Assembly (NCBI RefSeq): GCF_012027425.1
Contig: NZ_SNUE01000007.1
Coordinates: forward strand, 1 to 64,000
Reading direction: 5' to 3'
DNA: 64,000 nucleotides
From: Thermococcus sp. MV5
GTDB taxonomy: Archaea; Methanobacteriota_B; Thermococci; Thermococcales; Thermococcaceae
Shown one piece after another: positions 43,343 through 52,021 of this stretch. The notes under the pieces are model-generated. The model did not search any database. It was not told the DNA's origin and saw only the letters and a program-made list of their open reading frames with translations. The position numbers were made by a program, and so were the translations under genes. Position 1 is the stretch's first letter; every line of letters starts with the position of its first letter.

Positions 43343-43685
43343 TATGGAATATTCCGAGGACTTTCTCATCTTTTCTGAGCTCGTTGAATATTTTTATCGC
43401 TTCATTGGTGGGTCTTTCAATAACTCTTTTTCCTTTCATAAGGTCTTTGCTCTCTGGGAGGAGGGAAAGGATACCATAAATTCCAGTTCCAACTACGAGC
43501 ACATTAAAATCTTCTTCCAGATACTCTTTTAACTCGTCAGGGTCGAGCTTGTGGCTCGTACCATGTTTTTTCTTGGATATCCACTTCTTTCGCTTTTCAA
43601 TCTTTCCGGAAGGGTAGATAACAATGTCATGAGTATAGTCTACTCCATTCACAGTTATTCTCCCAAATTCCACTCTCTCAATCAT
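43332..43685 (-). CDS. Mth938/DUF498-domain protein
   Basis: 117 residues. IERVEFGRITVNGVDYTHDIVIYPSGKIEKR, FNVLVVGTGIYG and RPTNEAIKIFNEL are the blocks of the Mth938-like fold, also found in NDUFAF3. No enzymatic function is established. ATG 43685 follows GGTGAGAAAA and the gene overlaps the NUDIX gene upstream by 8 bases. Confidence 0.82.
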   Translation of the reverse strand: MIERVEFGRITVNGVDYTHDIVIYPSGKIEKRKKWISKKKHGTSHKLDPDELKEYLEEDFNVLVVGTGIYGILSLLPESKDLMKGKRVIERPTNEAIKIFNELRKDEKVLGIFHITC

Positions 43686-44202
43686 TTTTCTCACCTAATA
43701 ACCTTAAGGCATCGTTTATGATTTCTCTATGGTCAAAAGCAAGTTTAAGGTCTTTTAATTCACTAATTCCAAAAACTTTGGCCTCTTTAGCATCATCACC
43801 ACCCTTTAATGTGCCTTTGCCTTTGGCTAAAAAAGCTGTTGTGACGGTATGACCTCTTGGGTCTCTATTAGGATCACTGTAAACTCCAATAAGCTTTATA
43901 AGTTCTACATCAAGGCCCGTTTCTTCTTTTGCCTCTCTTATTGCTGCGTCTTCTACCTTCTCACCGTATTCTACAAATCCACCTGGTAGGGCCCAATGGC
44001 CTTTGTAAGGCTCATTACGACGCTGTATCAGGACTATACCGTCTTTATAGAGGATCACTAGATCCACGGTTAAACCTATACACCGATATGCTTCTACCCT
44101 AAGCTGAGGGTGTTTAGTCTTAATGAGCTTTTTTATTTCTTCTTTAAGAGGGGTAATATTGTACCCCTTTGGAGTTTTTATAAGCAGGATATATCTTTCC
44201 AT
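43678..44202 (-). CDS. NUDIX hydrolase
   Basis: 174 residues. The NUDIX box is complete: GGFVEYGEKVEDAAIREAKEETGL region with Gly, the REAKEE core and the closing GL. The N-terminal 40 residues are basic and may bind nucleic acid or a nucleotide. Relatives include ADP-ribose pyrophosphatases; substrate not determined. ATG 44202 follows GGTGTCCCAT. Confidence 0.88.
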   Translation of the reverse strand: MERYILLIKTPKGYNITPLKEEIKKLIKTKHPQLRVEAYRCIGLTVDLVILYKDGIVLIQRRNEPYKGHWALPGGFVEYGEKVEDAAIREAKEETGLDVELIKLIGVYSDPNRDPRGHTVTTAFLAKGKGTLKGGDDAKEAKVFGISELKDLKLAFDHREIINDALRLLGEKND

Positions 44203-44248
44203 ATGGGACACCTTGCTTAGTAATAACTCACGTGGATTTAACCACTGT

Positions 44249-45088
44249 TTATTTCTCGCTGTCTACTTTCTCAACTTCTACAAATTTAGCCTTTTCTGAA
44301 ACCTCATTAAGTGAAAAATCAAAATTTCTTTTTTCTAAGAACATTGCTGTGAATGCGTTGGCGCTCTTCAGAGCTGGAATAAAGGGTAGTGTCTTGTAAA
44401 AGTAAGAGAAGGCCGCTAAAAATACATCTCCTGCCCCAGTAGATTCTTTAACGTCTTTTTTTATAGGTTTATATAGATACCTTTGTCCTTCGTGATATGC
44501 GGTCCCACTTTCAGGGCCGTTAGATATTAACAAGACATCCACTTTTTTTGGATCTATATTATTTAAATGCTTGAATTCATTAACATCCGCATGAAGGATC
44601 TTTACTTTGCTTAGGAAACTTCCATCAATATCTTTTAATATTATACTCTCGTTTTTTACTTCTCTAATGAACCCTTGGATATCTACGGCTAGCCATTTCT
44701 CTTTAAACTTGTGCACTATCTCAGGCGGAATTTCATTTGCCACTGGATTCAGTAAGATCATGTCAAATTTCCCCTCTGGAATTTCTTCCAAAGAAAATGG
44801 TTCTGCTTTTGATAGAAGTCTAAGGGTTCTCCTGTTTTCATTGATGTATTTTAACTCATATGTCGTACTGTTTTTTGAGGGGATGATTATAACAGAAATT
44901 CCATGTTCTTCAAGTTCATTTAGCCATGAGATTGGAAAGTTCTCCCCAAGTTTGGTTAGAACCACTACCTCACAGAACTTTGAGAGTGCTAAAGATGAGT
45001 AATAAGCACCACCACCAACTCTCTCGATCCTCTCGCTTCCTTTTAATATTATGTCGTGCGTTATATGTCCAATTACTAAGCACCTCAT
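44249..45088 (-). CDS. PfkB family sugar kinase
   Basis: 279 residues. GGGAYYSSLALSKF is the N-terminal sugar-binding motif and STGAGDVFLAAFSY the C-terminal PfkB signature with the catalytic Asp. Substrate could be a sugar, nucleoside or inositol. ATG 45088 follows GGGTGGAAGA. It is divergent from the aldolase-family gene, with about 47 bases between, which suggests shared control. Confidence 0.86.
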   Translation of the reverse strand: MRCLVIGHITHDIILKGSERIERVGGGAYYSSLALSKFCEVVVLTKLGENFPISWLNELEEHGISVIIIPSKNSTTYELKYINENRRTLRLLSKAEPFSLEEIPEGKFDMILLNPVANEIPPEIVHKFKEKWLAVDIQGFIREVKNESIILKDIDGSFLSKVKILHADVNEFKHLNNIDPKKVDVLLISNGPESGTAYHEGQRYLYKPIKKDVKESTGAGDVFLAAFSYFYKTLPFIPALKSANAFTAMFLEKRNFDFSLNEVSEKAKFVEVEKVDSEK

Positions 45089-45135
45089 TTCTTCCACCCG
45101 CAAGGTTTAATTAGGTTAAGGTTCTTTTTAAATTG

Positions 45136-46017
45136 ATGCCTATGTTTGAGGGTATTTTTGTTCCTCATGTAACACCCTTTGATGATAGAGAAGAGATAAA
45201 TGAGGAGATACTGAGAGAACTTGTTCATTATTTTGCTGACGCAAAGCTTAATGGACTGGTAACCTTGGGAAGCAATGGTGAATTTCCCTATCTTAGCTTT
45301 GAAGAGAAATTAAGGGTTTTGAAGATTGTCAGAGAGGAGTCTCTTCTTCCTGTTATAGCTGGGGTTGCTGAGAATTCAACTAGAGAGACTATTCAGCTTG
45401 CAAAAGAAGCTTGGGATATTGGTGTTGATGCAGTTCTCATTGCCCCACCATATTACTTTAAGCCCAATAAACGCGAACTTTTGGCTCATTATTCAAGGAT
45501 AGCTTATGAGGTAGATATTCCTATTTTACTTTATAATGTTCCAAAGTTCACTGCAGTTAATATTGATCTTGATACAATTGAAGAACTTGTGGAGGAGCAT
45601 TCAAATATTGTGGGAATAAAAGAGTCCAGTGGATCAATAGGTAGAATAGCCGAACTTATAAGAAGAGTGGGAGACAAAATAAACATTTTGGCTGGAACGG
45701 CAGATGTAATGTATCCTTCATGGCTTTTGGGAGCACATGGGGCTGTTGTTGCGGTAGCCAATGTCGCTCCAAGACTTTGTGTGGAACTGTATAACGCATT
45801 TCTTGAGAAAAAGTATGAAAGAGCTAGGAAACTGCAACTCATGGTAAACTACCTTAATGAGGTTGTTGTTAAGAGATATAATCAGATAAGTGCTATAAAA
45901 GAAGCTATGAGAATGTGTGGGCTTGAAGTAGGTTATCCCAGAATGCCTGCTCTTCCCTTGGATGAGGAAGCTTTAGAGGATATAGAGCAAGTTCTGTTGG
46001 ATATCGGTCTCATTTAG
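45136..46017 (+). CDS. DapA/KDG-aldolase family lyase
   Basis: 293 residues, a TIM barrel of the dihydrodipicolinate synthase/N-acetylneuraminate lyase family. GSNGEFPYLSFEEK, ILLYNVPKFTAVN (Tyr) and IVGIKESSG with the Schiff-base lysine are seen. With a PfkB kinase divergently adjacent, a sugar-acid (KDG-type) aldolase is a reasonable guess, DapA less so as no lysine genes are near. GGTTTAATTAGG about 25 bases upstream is a TATA candidate and no ribosome site precedes the ATG, so the mRNA may be leaderless. Confidence 0.78.
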   Translation: MPMFEGIFVPHVTPFDDREEINEEILRELVHYFADAKLNGLVTLGSNGEFPYLSFEEKLRVLKIVREESLLPVIAGVAENSTRETIQLAKEAWDIGVDAVLIAPPYYFKPNKRELLAHYSRIAYEVDIPILLYNVPKFTAVNIDLDTIEELVEEHSNIVGIKESSGSIGRIAELIRRVGDKINILAGTADVMYPSWLLGAHGAVVAVANVAPRLCVELYNAFLEKKYERARKLQLMVNYLNEVVVKRYNQISAIKEAMRMCGLEVGYPRMPALPLDEEALEDIEQVLLDIGLI

Positions 46018-46094
46018 TATACAATTCTGTGAACAACTTATGGTTTAAAAAAGAATTAAAAACCAGTTCCCGTACCCATTTTTAGGTGAGAAAA

Positions 46095-46319
46095 ATGTGT
46101 TTGGCAATACCTGCTAAGGTTATTGAAATTAAGGATAACGTTGCTATAGTAGATTTTGGAGGAGTTAAACGAGAAGCGAGAATAGACTTCGTAAAAGATG
46201 TCAAAGTGGGGGATTATGTTATAGTCCACACTGGGTTTGCTATTGAAAAGCTTGATGAGAAGACTGCTCTTGAGAGTCTTAAAGCTTGGGAAGAGGTTAT
46301 GAAGGCCATGGAGGAATGA
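46095..46319 (+). CDS. hypC: Hydrogenase maturation chaperone HypC
   Basis: 74 residues beginning MCLAIPAKV, with the essential Cys2, and VDFGGVKREARIDFV, typical of HypC/HupF. It carries the Fe(CN)2CO unit with HypD to the hydrogenase large subunit. AGGTGAG precedes ATG 46095. The hypD start follows the stop by two bases. It probably serves the hydrogenase of the CO island and others in the cell. Confidence 0.94.
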   Translation: MCLAIPAKVIEIKDNVAIVDFGGVKREARIDFVKDVKVGDYVIVHTGFAIEKLDEKTALESLKAWEEVMKAMEE

Positions 46320-46321
46320 AC

Positions 46322-47431
46322 ATGGAGCTTTCAATCTTCCAAGATAGGGAATTAGCTCAAAAAATATTGAGAGCTATAAAGAAAGAGGCTGAAAAAATAG
46401 GAAGAGAAGTAAAACTTATGCATGTCTGTGGGACTCATGAGGATACAGTTACTAGAAATGGAATAAGGTCCCTTCTCCCCGAGAACGTTAAAATAATGAG
46501 TGGTCCGGGGTGTCCAGTTTGTATTACACCTGCAGAAGATATAGCGACAATGATGGAGATAGTTCGGAAGGCAAAGGAGGAGGGTGAGGACGTTATCCTG
46601 ACGACTTTTGGTGACATGTATAAGATCCCGACTGCAATCGGTAGCTTTGCAGATTTAAAAAGTGAAGGTTTTGATGTTAGGGTTGTTTATTCAATATATG
46701 ATTCTTATAAGATCGCTCTTAAAGAGAGTAATAGACTTGTTGTTCACTTCTCTCCAGGTTTTGAAACCACAACAGCTCCAGCGGCAGGAATATTAAAAGA
46801 GGTTATTGAGAGGGAAATCGAGAATTTTAAAATATATTCTGTTCACCGACTAACTCCCCCTGCAGTGGAGGCACTAATAAAGCAGGGAACAGTCTTTGAT
46901 GGATTGGTAGATCCTGGACATGTGTCCACTATCATAGGGGTTAAGGGATGGGAATACATAACAAAGGAATATGGTGTTCCTCAAGTTGTGGCAGGTTTTG
47001 AACCGGTTGATTTCCTTATGGGTGTGTTCATGCTCCTAAGGACTATACGGAAAGGGGAAGCTAAGATAGAAAATCAGTATACAAGGGTCGTTAAATATGA
47101 GGGAAATGTGGAAGCTCAGAAGACTATAGAAGCTATTTTTGAGGTTGTAGATGCAAAATGGAGGGCCCTAGGGGTAATACCTAATAGTGGTCTGGAGCTC
47201 AAAGGGGAATACAAAGACTATGAAATAAGAACCCTCTTTAAGATTAAGCCTCCAGAACTTCCAGATTTAGAAAAAGGCTGTATATGCGGAGCAATACTAA
47301 GGGGTCTAGCCTTACCTACTCAGTGTCCTCTATTTGGAAAAACATGCACTCCAAGGAATCCGGTTGGTCCATGCATGGTATCTTATGAGGGCACATGTCA
47401 GATATTTTACAAATATGGTGCACTCTTTTAA
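46322..47431 (+). CDS. hypD: Hydrogenase maturation protein HypD
   Basis: 369 residues. Conserved motifs are HVCGTHEDT, GPGCPVCITP, FETTTAP, and the C-terminal cluster ligands in GCICGAILRG, PTQCPLFGKTCTP and VGPCMVSYEGTC. It is the scaffold on which the Fe(CN)2CO group is built. ATG 46322 is seven bases after GGAGG; an ATG at 46316 is too close to that site. hypC and hypD form an operon. Confidence 0.95.
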   Translation: MELSIFQDRELAQKILRAIKKEAEKIGREVKLMHVCGTHEDTVTRNGIRSLLPENVKIMSGPGCPVCITPAEDIATMMEIVRKAKEEGEDVILTTFGDMYKIPTAIGSFADLKSEGFDVRVVYSIYDSYKIALKESNRLVVHFSPGFETTTAPAAGILKEVIEREIENFKIYSVHRLTPPAVEALIKQGTVFDGLVDPGHVSTIIGVKGWEYITKEYGVPQVVAGFEPVDFLMGVFMLLRTIRKGEAKIENQYTRVVKYEGNVEAQKTIEAIFEVVDAKWRALGVIPNSGLELKGEYKDYEIRTLFKIKPPELPDLEKGCICGAILRGLALPTQCPLFGKTCTPRNPVGPCMVSYEGTCQIFYKYGALF

Positions 47432-47433
47432 TT

Positions 47434-48267
47434 TTATTCTATTACTGGGAACTCCTTCCTTAATATTGCCCATTGGTTTTTATTCCATGCCTCTGGAGAA
47501 ATTACTAGGAGGACTATTGAATTCGTTAAAACAGCATAATCTTTAATGCTGGAAAGAAACTTAAACATCCTCTCAAAGCTGTTTTCAAGAGCAAGGTACT
47601 CCAATCCCTCTATCAACACTGCTTTAGGAATATTGTCTTTTTTGAGAAAGTCCACTATCAAATGCCCTAGGTACTCAAGGTTTGTGGGGCGTATGCACTG
47701 TTCACATTCTACTTTTGTGAGCCACATTATGGGGGTTTTCTTAACTCCAAAAAATGTTTTCACTTTGTCAGGCGAAGTTCGGGAGATAATAAACCCAGGA
47801 CGCTCTTGTAAAATACTTAAGAAAATCTCTTTCTCCTTTCCGGGAGTTACAATATAAGAGCCTGAAGTTAACCCAACATCCGGGTTGTCCGAGTCTTTTA
47901 GAGATCTCTCTTTGATGACTTCTATTGTATACCTACTCACAAGTGCCTCAAAAAGTGATGCAAATGCATAAAGAAACAGCAGTTGGAATATTATCCATAT
48001 ATTATCTGCAATCCATTTAGACTTTTCTATAAATTCTTCGGTGAAGTAATCTGAAAAATATGCTGGAGCATAGAGGCACTCTGCGATAAACCATACCACT
48101 GTGGCAATGAGCAAAGCATCATAAAACTTTCCTGCACCCATATATCGCTCCTTAAATGGTTTCCTGAACTTGAGAGCTAGAGCTATTGTTATTATATTGA
48201 TTAGGAGAGTGATCCCTTCATTAAACTCTTCACTTAGGAGGATTTCAACAATCCCCATTATGTCCAC
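47434..48267 (-). CDS. Membrane-anchored DUF835 protein
   Basis: 277 residues. The N-terminal 115 carry three or four hydrophobic helices (LLINIITIALALKF, FYDALLIATVVWFIAE, IWIIFQLLFLYAFASLF). The rest is a DUF835 domain: GSYIVTPGKEKEIFLSIL, IMWLTKVECEQCIRPTNLEYL and AVLIEGLEYLALENSFERM. The domain is shared with 37164-38114. It converges with hypD, two bases apart. Function unknown. Start may instead be ATG 48258. Confidence 0.72.
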   Translation of the reverse strand: MDIMGIVEILLSEEFNEGITLLINIITIALALKFRKPFKERYMGAGKFYDALLIATVVWFIAECLYAPAYFSDYFTEEFIEKSKWIADNIWIIFQLLFLYAFASLFEALVSRYTIEVIKERSLKDSDNPDVGLTSGSYIVTPGKEKEIFLSILQERPGFIISRTSPDKVKTFFGVKKTPIMWLTKVECEQCIRPTNLEYLGHLIVDFLKKDNIPKAVLIEGLEYLALENSFERMFKFLSSIKDYAVLTNSIVLLVISPEAWNKNQWAILRKEFPVIE

Positions 48268-48390
48268 TTTTCCTAGGTGTGCAACACATGTTAATAAATT
48301 TTTTGATCAAAAGAACAAGAATCAGATAACTACAAAAGGAATAAAGACAAATATTCACTGATTTTCTTAAACTTTGAAGTGAATACAAAG

Positions 48391-48446
48391 GCTCGGAGGG
48401 TGTTCACGTCATCACTCTTCAGCATGCTTGCTAATCGTCATTGCCT
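48391..48446 (-). ncRNA. Box C/D sRNA in the gap before alanine aminotransferase
   Basis: On the minus strand: box C ATGACGA (48441-48435, one change from consensus), 12-nt guide TTAGCAAGCATG, D' CTGA (48422-48419), 3-nt spacer, C' GTGATGA (48415-48409), 12-nt guide CGTGAACACCCT, box D CCGA (48396-48393), flanked by a GGC/GCC terminal stem. Spacing is canonical. CTTTAAAAAAG about 30 bases upstream of box C is a TATA box. Predicted targets AGGGUGUUCACG and CAUGCUUGCUAA not placed. The rest of the gap 48268-48568 is A+T-rich. Confidence 0.68.
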
Positions 48447-48568
48447 GAAATAACTACGTTTTTTCTTTTTTAAAGCTATCTCTCAAATATGAAGGACAAT
48501 TCTACAATAAGAAAAATTTTTATGCTTGGAAAACAAATATTCTTGACTTAATTTGGAAGGTGATAGTT

Positions 48569-49762
48569 ATGATAAAGGCATCTAAAAGGGCTATGGCTAT
48601 TGAGTATGCTATTAGAGACGTCGTTCTCCCAGCAAGAGAACTTGAAAAACAAGGTGTTAAAATTATCAAACTGAATATAGGAGATCCAGTAAAGTTTGAT
48701 TTTCAACCACCAGAGCACATGAAAAAAGCCTATTGTGAGGCCATAATGGAAGGTCACAACTATTATGGAGACAGTGAGGGAGATAAAGACCTTAGAGCAG
48801 CCATAGTAGAAAGGGAAAAGAAAAAGAATGGAGTTGATATAACACCAGAGGACGTTCAGGTTACGGCAGCTGTTACCGAAGCTTTGCAATTTATCTTCGG
48901 GGCGTTGATAGATGGAGGGGAAGAGATACTTATCCCCGGTCCAAGTTATCCACCTTACGTGGCTTTGGTCCACTTTTATGGTGGGGCCCCAGTAGCCTAT
49001 AAGACGATTGAGGAAGAGGGTTGGCAGCCGGATATTGATGATATGAGGAAAAAAATAAGCGACAAGACAAGGGCCATAGCAGTCATAAATCCAAACAACC
49101 CAACTGGTGCATTATATGAAAAGAAAACTCTTCAGGAGATAATTGATCTCGCTGGAGAATATGACATACCAATAATAAGCGATGAGATCTACGATCTTAT
49201 GACATACGAAGGAAAGCACGTTTCTCCAGCTTCTCTAACTAAAGATGTGCCTGTGATAATAATGAATGGCCTTTCAAAGGTTTATTTCGCAACAGGTTGG
49301 CGTTTAGGATACATGTGTTTCGTTGATCCAGAGAACAAGCTGGCTGAAGTAAGGGAGGCCATTGGAAAGCTGGCGAGAATTAGACTTTGTCCAAACACTC
49401 CTGCTCAAAAGGCAGCCATAGCTGGCCTTACAGGCCCAATGGATTATTTAGAGGAATACATGGCAAAGCTTAAAGAGAGAAGAGATTACATTTACAAGCG
49501 CCTAAATGAAATACCCGGAATAAGCACTCAAAAACCAGAGGGAGCTTTCTACATCTTCCCCAAGATTGAGGATGGCCCATGGAAGAATGACAAGGAATTC
49601 GTCCTTGATGTTCTCCATAATGCTCACGTGCTATTTGTCCACGGCTCTGGATTTGGGGAAGGTGGAGAAATGCACTTCCGTTCAATATTCTTAGCCCCAG
49701 TCCCAATTCTTGAGGAGGCCATGGATAACCTAGAGAGGTTTATGAAGGAGAGGCTTGGGTGA
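48569..49762 (+). CDS. Alanine aminotransferase (class I PLP enzyme)
   Basis: 397 residues. Lys237 in NGLSKVYFATGWRLGY is the pyridoxal-phosphate lysine; AINPNNPTGA-like NPNNPTGA, SDEIYDLMTYEG and the final HFRSIF arginine are the class I residues. The sequence follows closely the characterised P. furiosus alanine aminotransferase as I remember it, so pyruvate/alanine is the likely pair. This is the route by which Thermococcales dump reductant as alanine. GGTGATAGTT precedes ATG 48569. Confidence 0.85.
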   Translation: MIKASKRAMAIEYAIRDVVLPARELEKQGVKIIKLNIGDPVKFDFQPPEHMKKAYCEAIMEGHNYYGDSEGDKDLRAAIVEREKKKNGVDITPEDVQVTAAVTEALQFIFGALIDGGEEILIPGPSYPPYVALVHFYGGAPVAYKTIEEEGWQPDIDDMRKKISDKTRAIAVINPNNPTGALYEKKTLQEIIDLAGEYDIPIISDEIYDLMTYEGKHVSPASLTKDVPVIIMNGLSKVYFATGWRLGYMCFVDPENKLAEVREAIGKLARIRLCPNTPAQKAAIAGLTGPMDYLEEYMAKLKERRDYIYKRLNEIPGISTQKPEGAFYIFPKIEDGPWKNDKEFVLDVLHNAHVLFVHGSGFGEGGEMHFRSIFLAPVPILEEAMDNLERFMKERLG

Positions 49763-49801
49763 TTTTCTTTTTTCAACTTATTATTTTGGGTTTCTGAGGC
49801 T

Positions 49802-50046
49802 ACAAGTTTGTGTGCATTGACCGAGAGAAAAGAATGCTTTTTTGTAGAGGTTAAATGAGCTGGAGAAAACGAAGCTGTTAGAGTTGTCTTTGAGCAGATA
49901 GTGAGGCAGTTTCTTGTGAGGCTCAATAAAGCCGGAAGCTACCATTTCACTTCACAAAAATTGGCCATTGGTGGCACAAAAATGAAGAGATTGATATACT
50001 CGCCTTAAACGAGTGGGAGATGAAAGCGCTGTCAAGAATTAGATTT
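49802..50046 (+). pseudogene. Remnants of DUF234-type archaeal ATPase C-termini
   Basis: Broken coding fragments on the plus strand: CALTERKECFFVEVK (from about 49811) hits a TGA at 49856, the frame continues as GENEAVRVVFEQIVRQFLVR, and after a one-base shift near 49957 reads KIGHWWHKNEEIDILALNEW. The last is the hallmark of the DUF234 domain of archaeal AAA ATPases. The VEVK piece normally comes after, not before, the WWHKNEEIDILALN piece, so two copies or a rearrangement are implied. Confidence 0.6.
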
Positions 50047-50051
50047 ATAGT

Positions 50052-51188
50052 TTACGGGAGCTCCTTCTCCATGCTCTCTCTTGCTAACTCAAGAAGACTC
50101 CTTGGAGTCAGAACTTCAATCCCCTCGGGTTCCCTTTCGAGAACTTCTTCATTCGGAACCACCAAAACCCTTCGGCAGTCGAATCTTGACAGCTTCTCTT
50201 CAATCTTCCTTATCTCCTCGCGCTTTACCCTCTCCTTCCACTTGACCTCTCCGACAAGCTCAAGCCTCTTGAATCCCTGAAGGGCTATGTCCAGCTCGAG
50301 CTCCGGCATCTCAACCCTCACTGGTCTAAGTCCATAGACCTTGGCGAGCAAGTCTTCGACGAAGCTCTCCACGTGCTTTGGAAGCTTTTCATCAATGGCC
50401 TTTCTTATAAACTCCACTGGCGTTTCAAGCTCGGTGTAGGCGTACTTTGCCCCAAGGTAGAAGTGGAGGTCGAGAAGGGGAGAAGCTATTGAGTAGCGGA
50501 AACGCCTCTTCTTTCCAAAGATGGGTTTTTTCCGTATTAATCCCATGGACGAAAGCACCTTTAGATACTTCTGAATGCTTGAAACCGATTCCAGAAGTCC
50601 TTTGGAGAGTAGATAGGTCGCAATCTCTCCGCTTTTTGATTTTCCATCTGCTATTGAGTGGAACACTGCTTGATAGACCTCCGAGAAGAAAATCTCTTCC
50701 TCAGTGAAGGTTTCGCCGATAAGGTCTTCGATTATTGGTCCTGAAGAGCGGAGGTAATCGGATAAAAACTCCCTCATTGGCGGTCTGTAGAGTGGGAGGA
50801 GCATCGGCTCGCGAAGGTAAACCGAGGTTTCAATCAGCTCTTTCCCCTCAAGCTCTTTTGACATCTCAACCAGGATTTCTCGCTCGTCTATGAGGTCGAT
50901 TTTTACAGGAAATACTATTCCCAGGAGGGGACTTTCTTTCATTGAGAGGAGTTTCATCGAGAGCCAAAGGGTGGAGGTTACCGGGATTAGGTCCTCTTCA
51001 GTCCTGCTTGGATGAGCATGAAGGAGATCAAGAAATTTCTCTGGGAGACGGTGGAATTCATCAACGACAAGAATTTCTTTTCCAAGGAGGTTTGTGAATT
51101 CCTTCCAGAATTCATCATAGACCAGCCTTCTCCCATTAGTTCTGTCCATTATGGTGCCATCTCGATTCACGAAGTAGTACCTGTATTC
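50052..51188 (-). pseudogene. Archaeal AAA ATPase with DUF234, 5'-truncated
   Basis: An open frame of about 378 codons encodes ILVVDEFHRLPEKFLDLLHA (Walker B), a sensor-like VTSTLWLSMKLL, a winged helix (IATYLLSKGLLESVSSIQKYLKVLSSMGLI) and the nuclease-like DUF234 end (LELVGEVKWKERVKREEIRKI). The first part with the Walker A P-loop is missing: coding similarity runs back to EYRYYFVNRDG and is cut by a TGA at 51191-51189. No start with a ribosome site exists. It is therefore a truncated copy, though long enough to be annotated as a gene. Confidence 0.68.
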
Positions 51189-51220
51189 TCATTGGAATCG
51201 TTAAAAAGTTTTCGTTCTTA

Positions 51221-51559
51221 GAAAATTCTAGAAAGAATCATTCCGACTAGAATTATCTCGTGGGGTCCCAGCCACATTTAGCATGTCCTTCACCCAGTAT
51301 CTCCCACTCGAAAGCCTCGCTTTTTAGGGGTGCAGGGGTTTTAAAGCTAGTTTGTGAAGAACGAAACCCTTAAATAGCTTCTAATCTAATAGGGCCCTGA
51401 AAAGGCCGCTCTATGACAAAAACACCTTTAAGCGTGGCCCTTGCAGATAACTCCCCAATCCGCTTTGAGGTAGGGGTAATGAGATTGAGACTGGGCCCCG
51501 GGCCGAATCGAAACCGGTAATGGGGAGGGTCTTTCCCCATTACCCCGTCCTAAAAAGGG
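51221..51559. other. Unexplained structured region, possible ncRNA
   Basis: This 339-base gap has no normal gene but is not random. CCCTTAAATAGC (51368-51379) is a TATA box that would start a plus-strand RNA near 51395-51400. That RNA would be G+C-rich and end in a perfect 11-bp stem, GGTAATGGGGA with TCCCCATTACC (51518-51546). A 35-codon frame from ATG 51413 to the TAA at 51518 lies inside. On the minus strand 51335-51257 reads openly as PLKSEAFEWEILGEGHAKCG and then stops, like a gene tail. I cannot name any of it. Confidence 0.45.
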
Positions 51560-51763
51560 TCATCCTCCAGAAACGACTGGAATGACTTCAACATAGTCCT
51601 CGTCTTTAACGGGATCATCTTCTAAAGCTACTTTCCCATTTACCTTTGCTATCGCACTTTCTGTATTGAATCCAACTGTCTTGAGCACGTCTTTAACTCT
51701 CATGCCTGTCTGGTACTCTATCTCTCTCTCGATTTTTCTTCCAATAACCTTGACCTTAATCAT
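51560..51763 (-). CDS. Ubiquitin-like small archaeal modifier protein (SAMP/MoaD/ThiS fold)
   Basis: 67 residues ending in VVSGG. The C-terminal diglycine and the IEYQTGMRVKDVLKTVG pattern place it with ThiS, MoaD and SAMP proteins, which are adenylated by an E1-like enzyme to carry sulfur or to be joined to proteins. No moa, thi or E1 gene is adjacent. GGTGAGGTC precedes the ATG at 51763. Confidence 0.83.
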   Translation of the reverse strand: MIKVKVIGRKIEREIEYQTGMRVKDVLKTVGFNTESAIAKVNGKVALEDDPVKDEDYVEVIPVVSGG

Positions 51764-51845
51764 GAGACCTCACCCGAGGAGCATTTTATCTGACATTTTT
51801 AACTTTGTCGAAAGTTTCTTTAAATTAAATATAAAATTCCAAATG

Positions 51846-51899
51846 TGGTGATGGTCGTGGCCCGGCGCTGAAAGATGATGAGAGCTATCACACCTGAGA
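51846..51899 (+). ncRNA. Box C/D sRNA upstream of tRNA-Arg
   Basis: Box C GTGATGG (51848-51854), 13-nt guide TCGTGGCCCGGCG, D' CTGA (51868-51871), 3-nt spacer, C' ATGATGA (51875-51881), 12-nt guide GAGCTATCACAC, box D CTGA (51894-51897). The internal boxes are perfect and the spacing canonical. TTTAAATTAAATATAAAA (51818-51835) supplies a TATA box. The second guide pairs with GUGUGAUAGCUC, which shares nine bases with the conserved 23S GUGAUAGCUGGUU segment; that link is tentative. Confidence 0.78.
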
Positions 51900-51943
51900 C
51901 AGAACTCTCCTTGTCTCTTATATAAAACAATAAAGAACTCTTC

Positions 51944-52021
51944 TGGCGGACCGGCGGGGATTCGAACCCCGGACCCTCGGCTTAGGAGGCCGATGCCCTA
52001 TCCTGGCTAGGCTACCGGTCC
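51944..52021 (-). tRNA. tRNA-Arg (CCT), CCA encoded
   Basis: Read on the minus strand: acceptor GGACCGG (52021-52015) pairs with CCGGTCC, discriminator G, CCA encoded at 51946-51944. The anticodon stem TCGGC/GCCGA encloses CTCCTAA, anticodon CCT. The T loop GGGTTCGAATCCC is standard. No intron. Confidence 0.96.
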
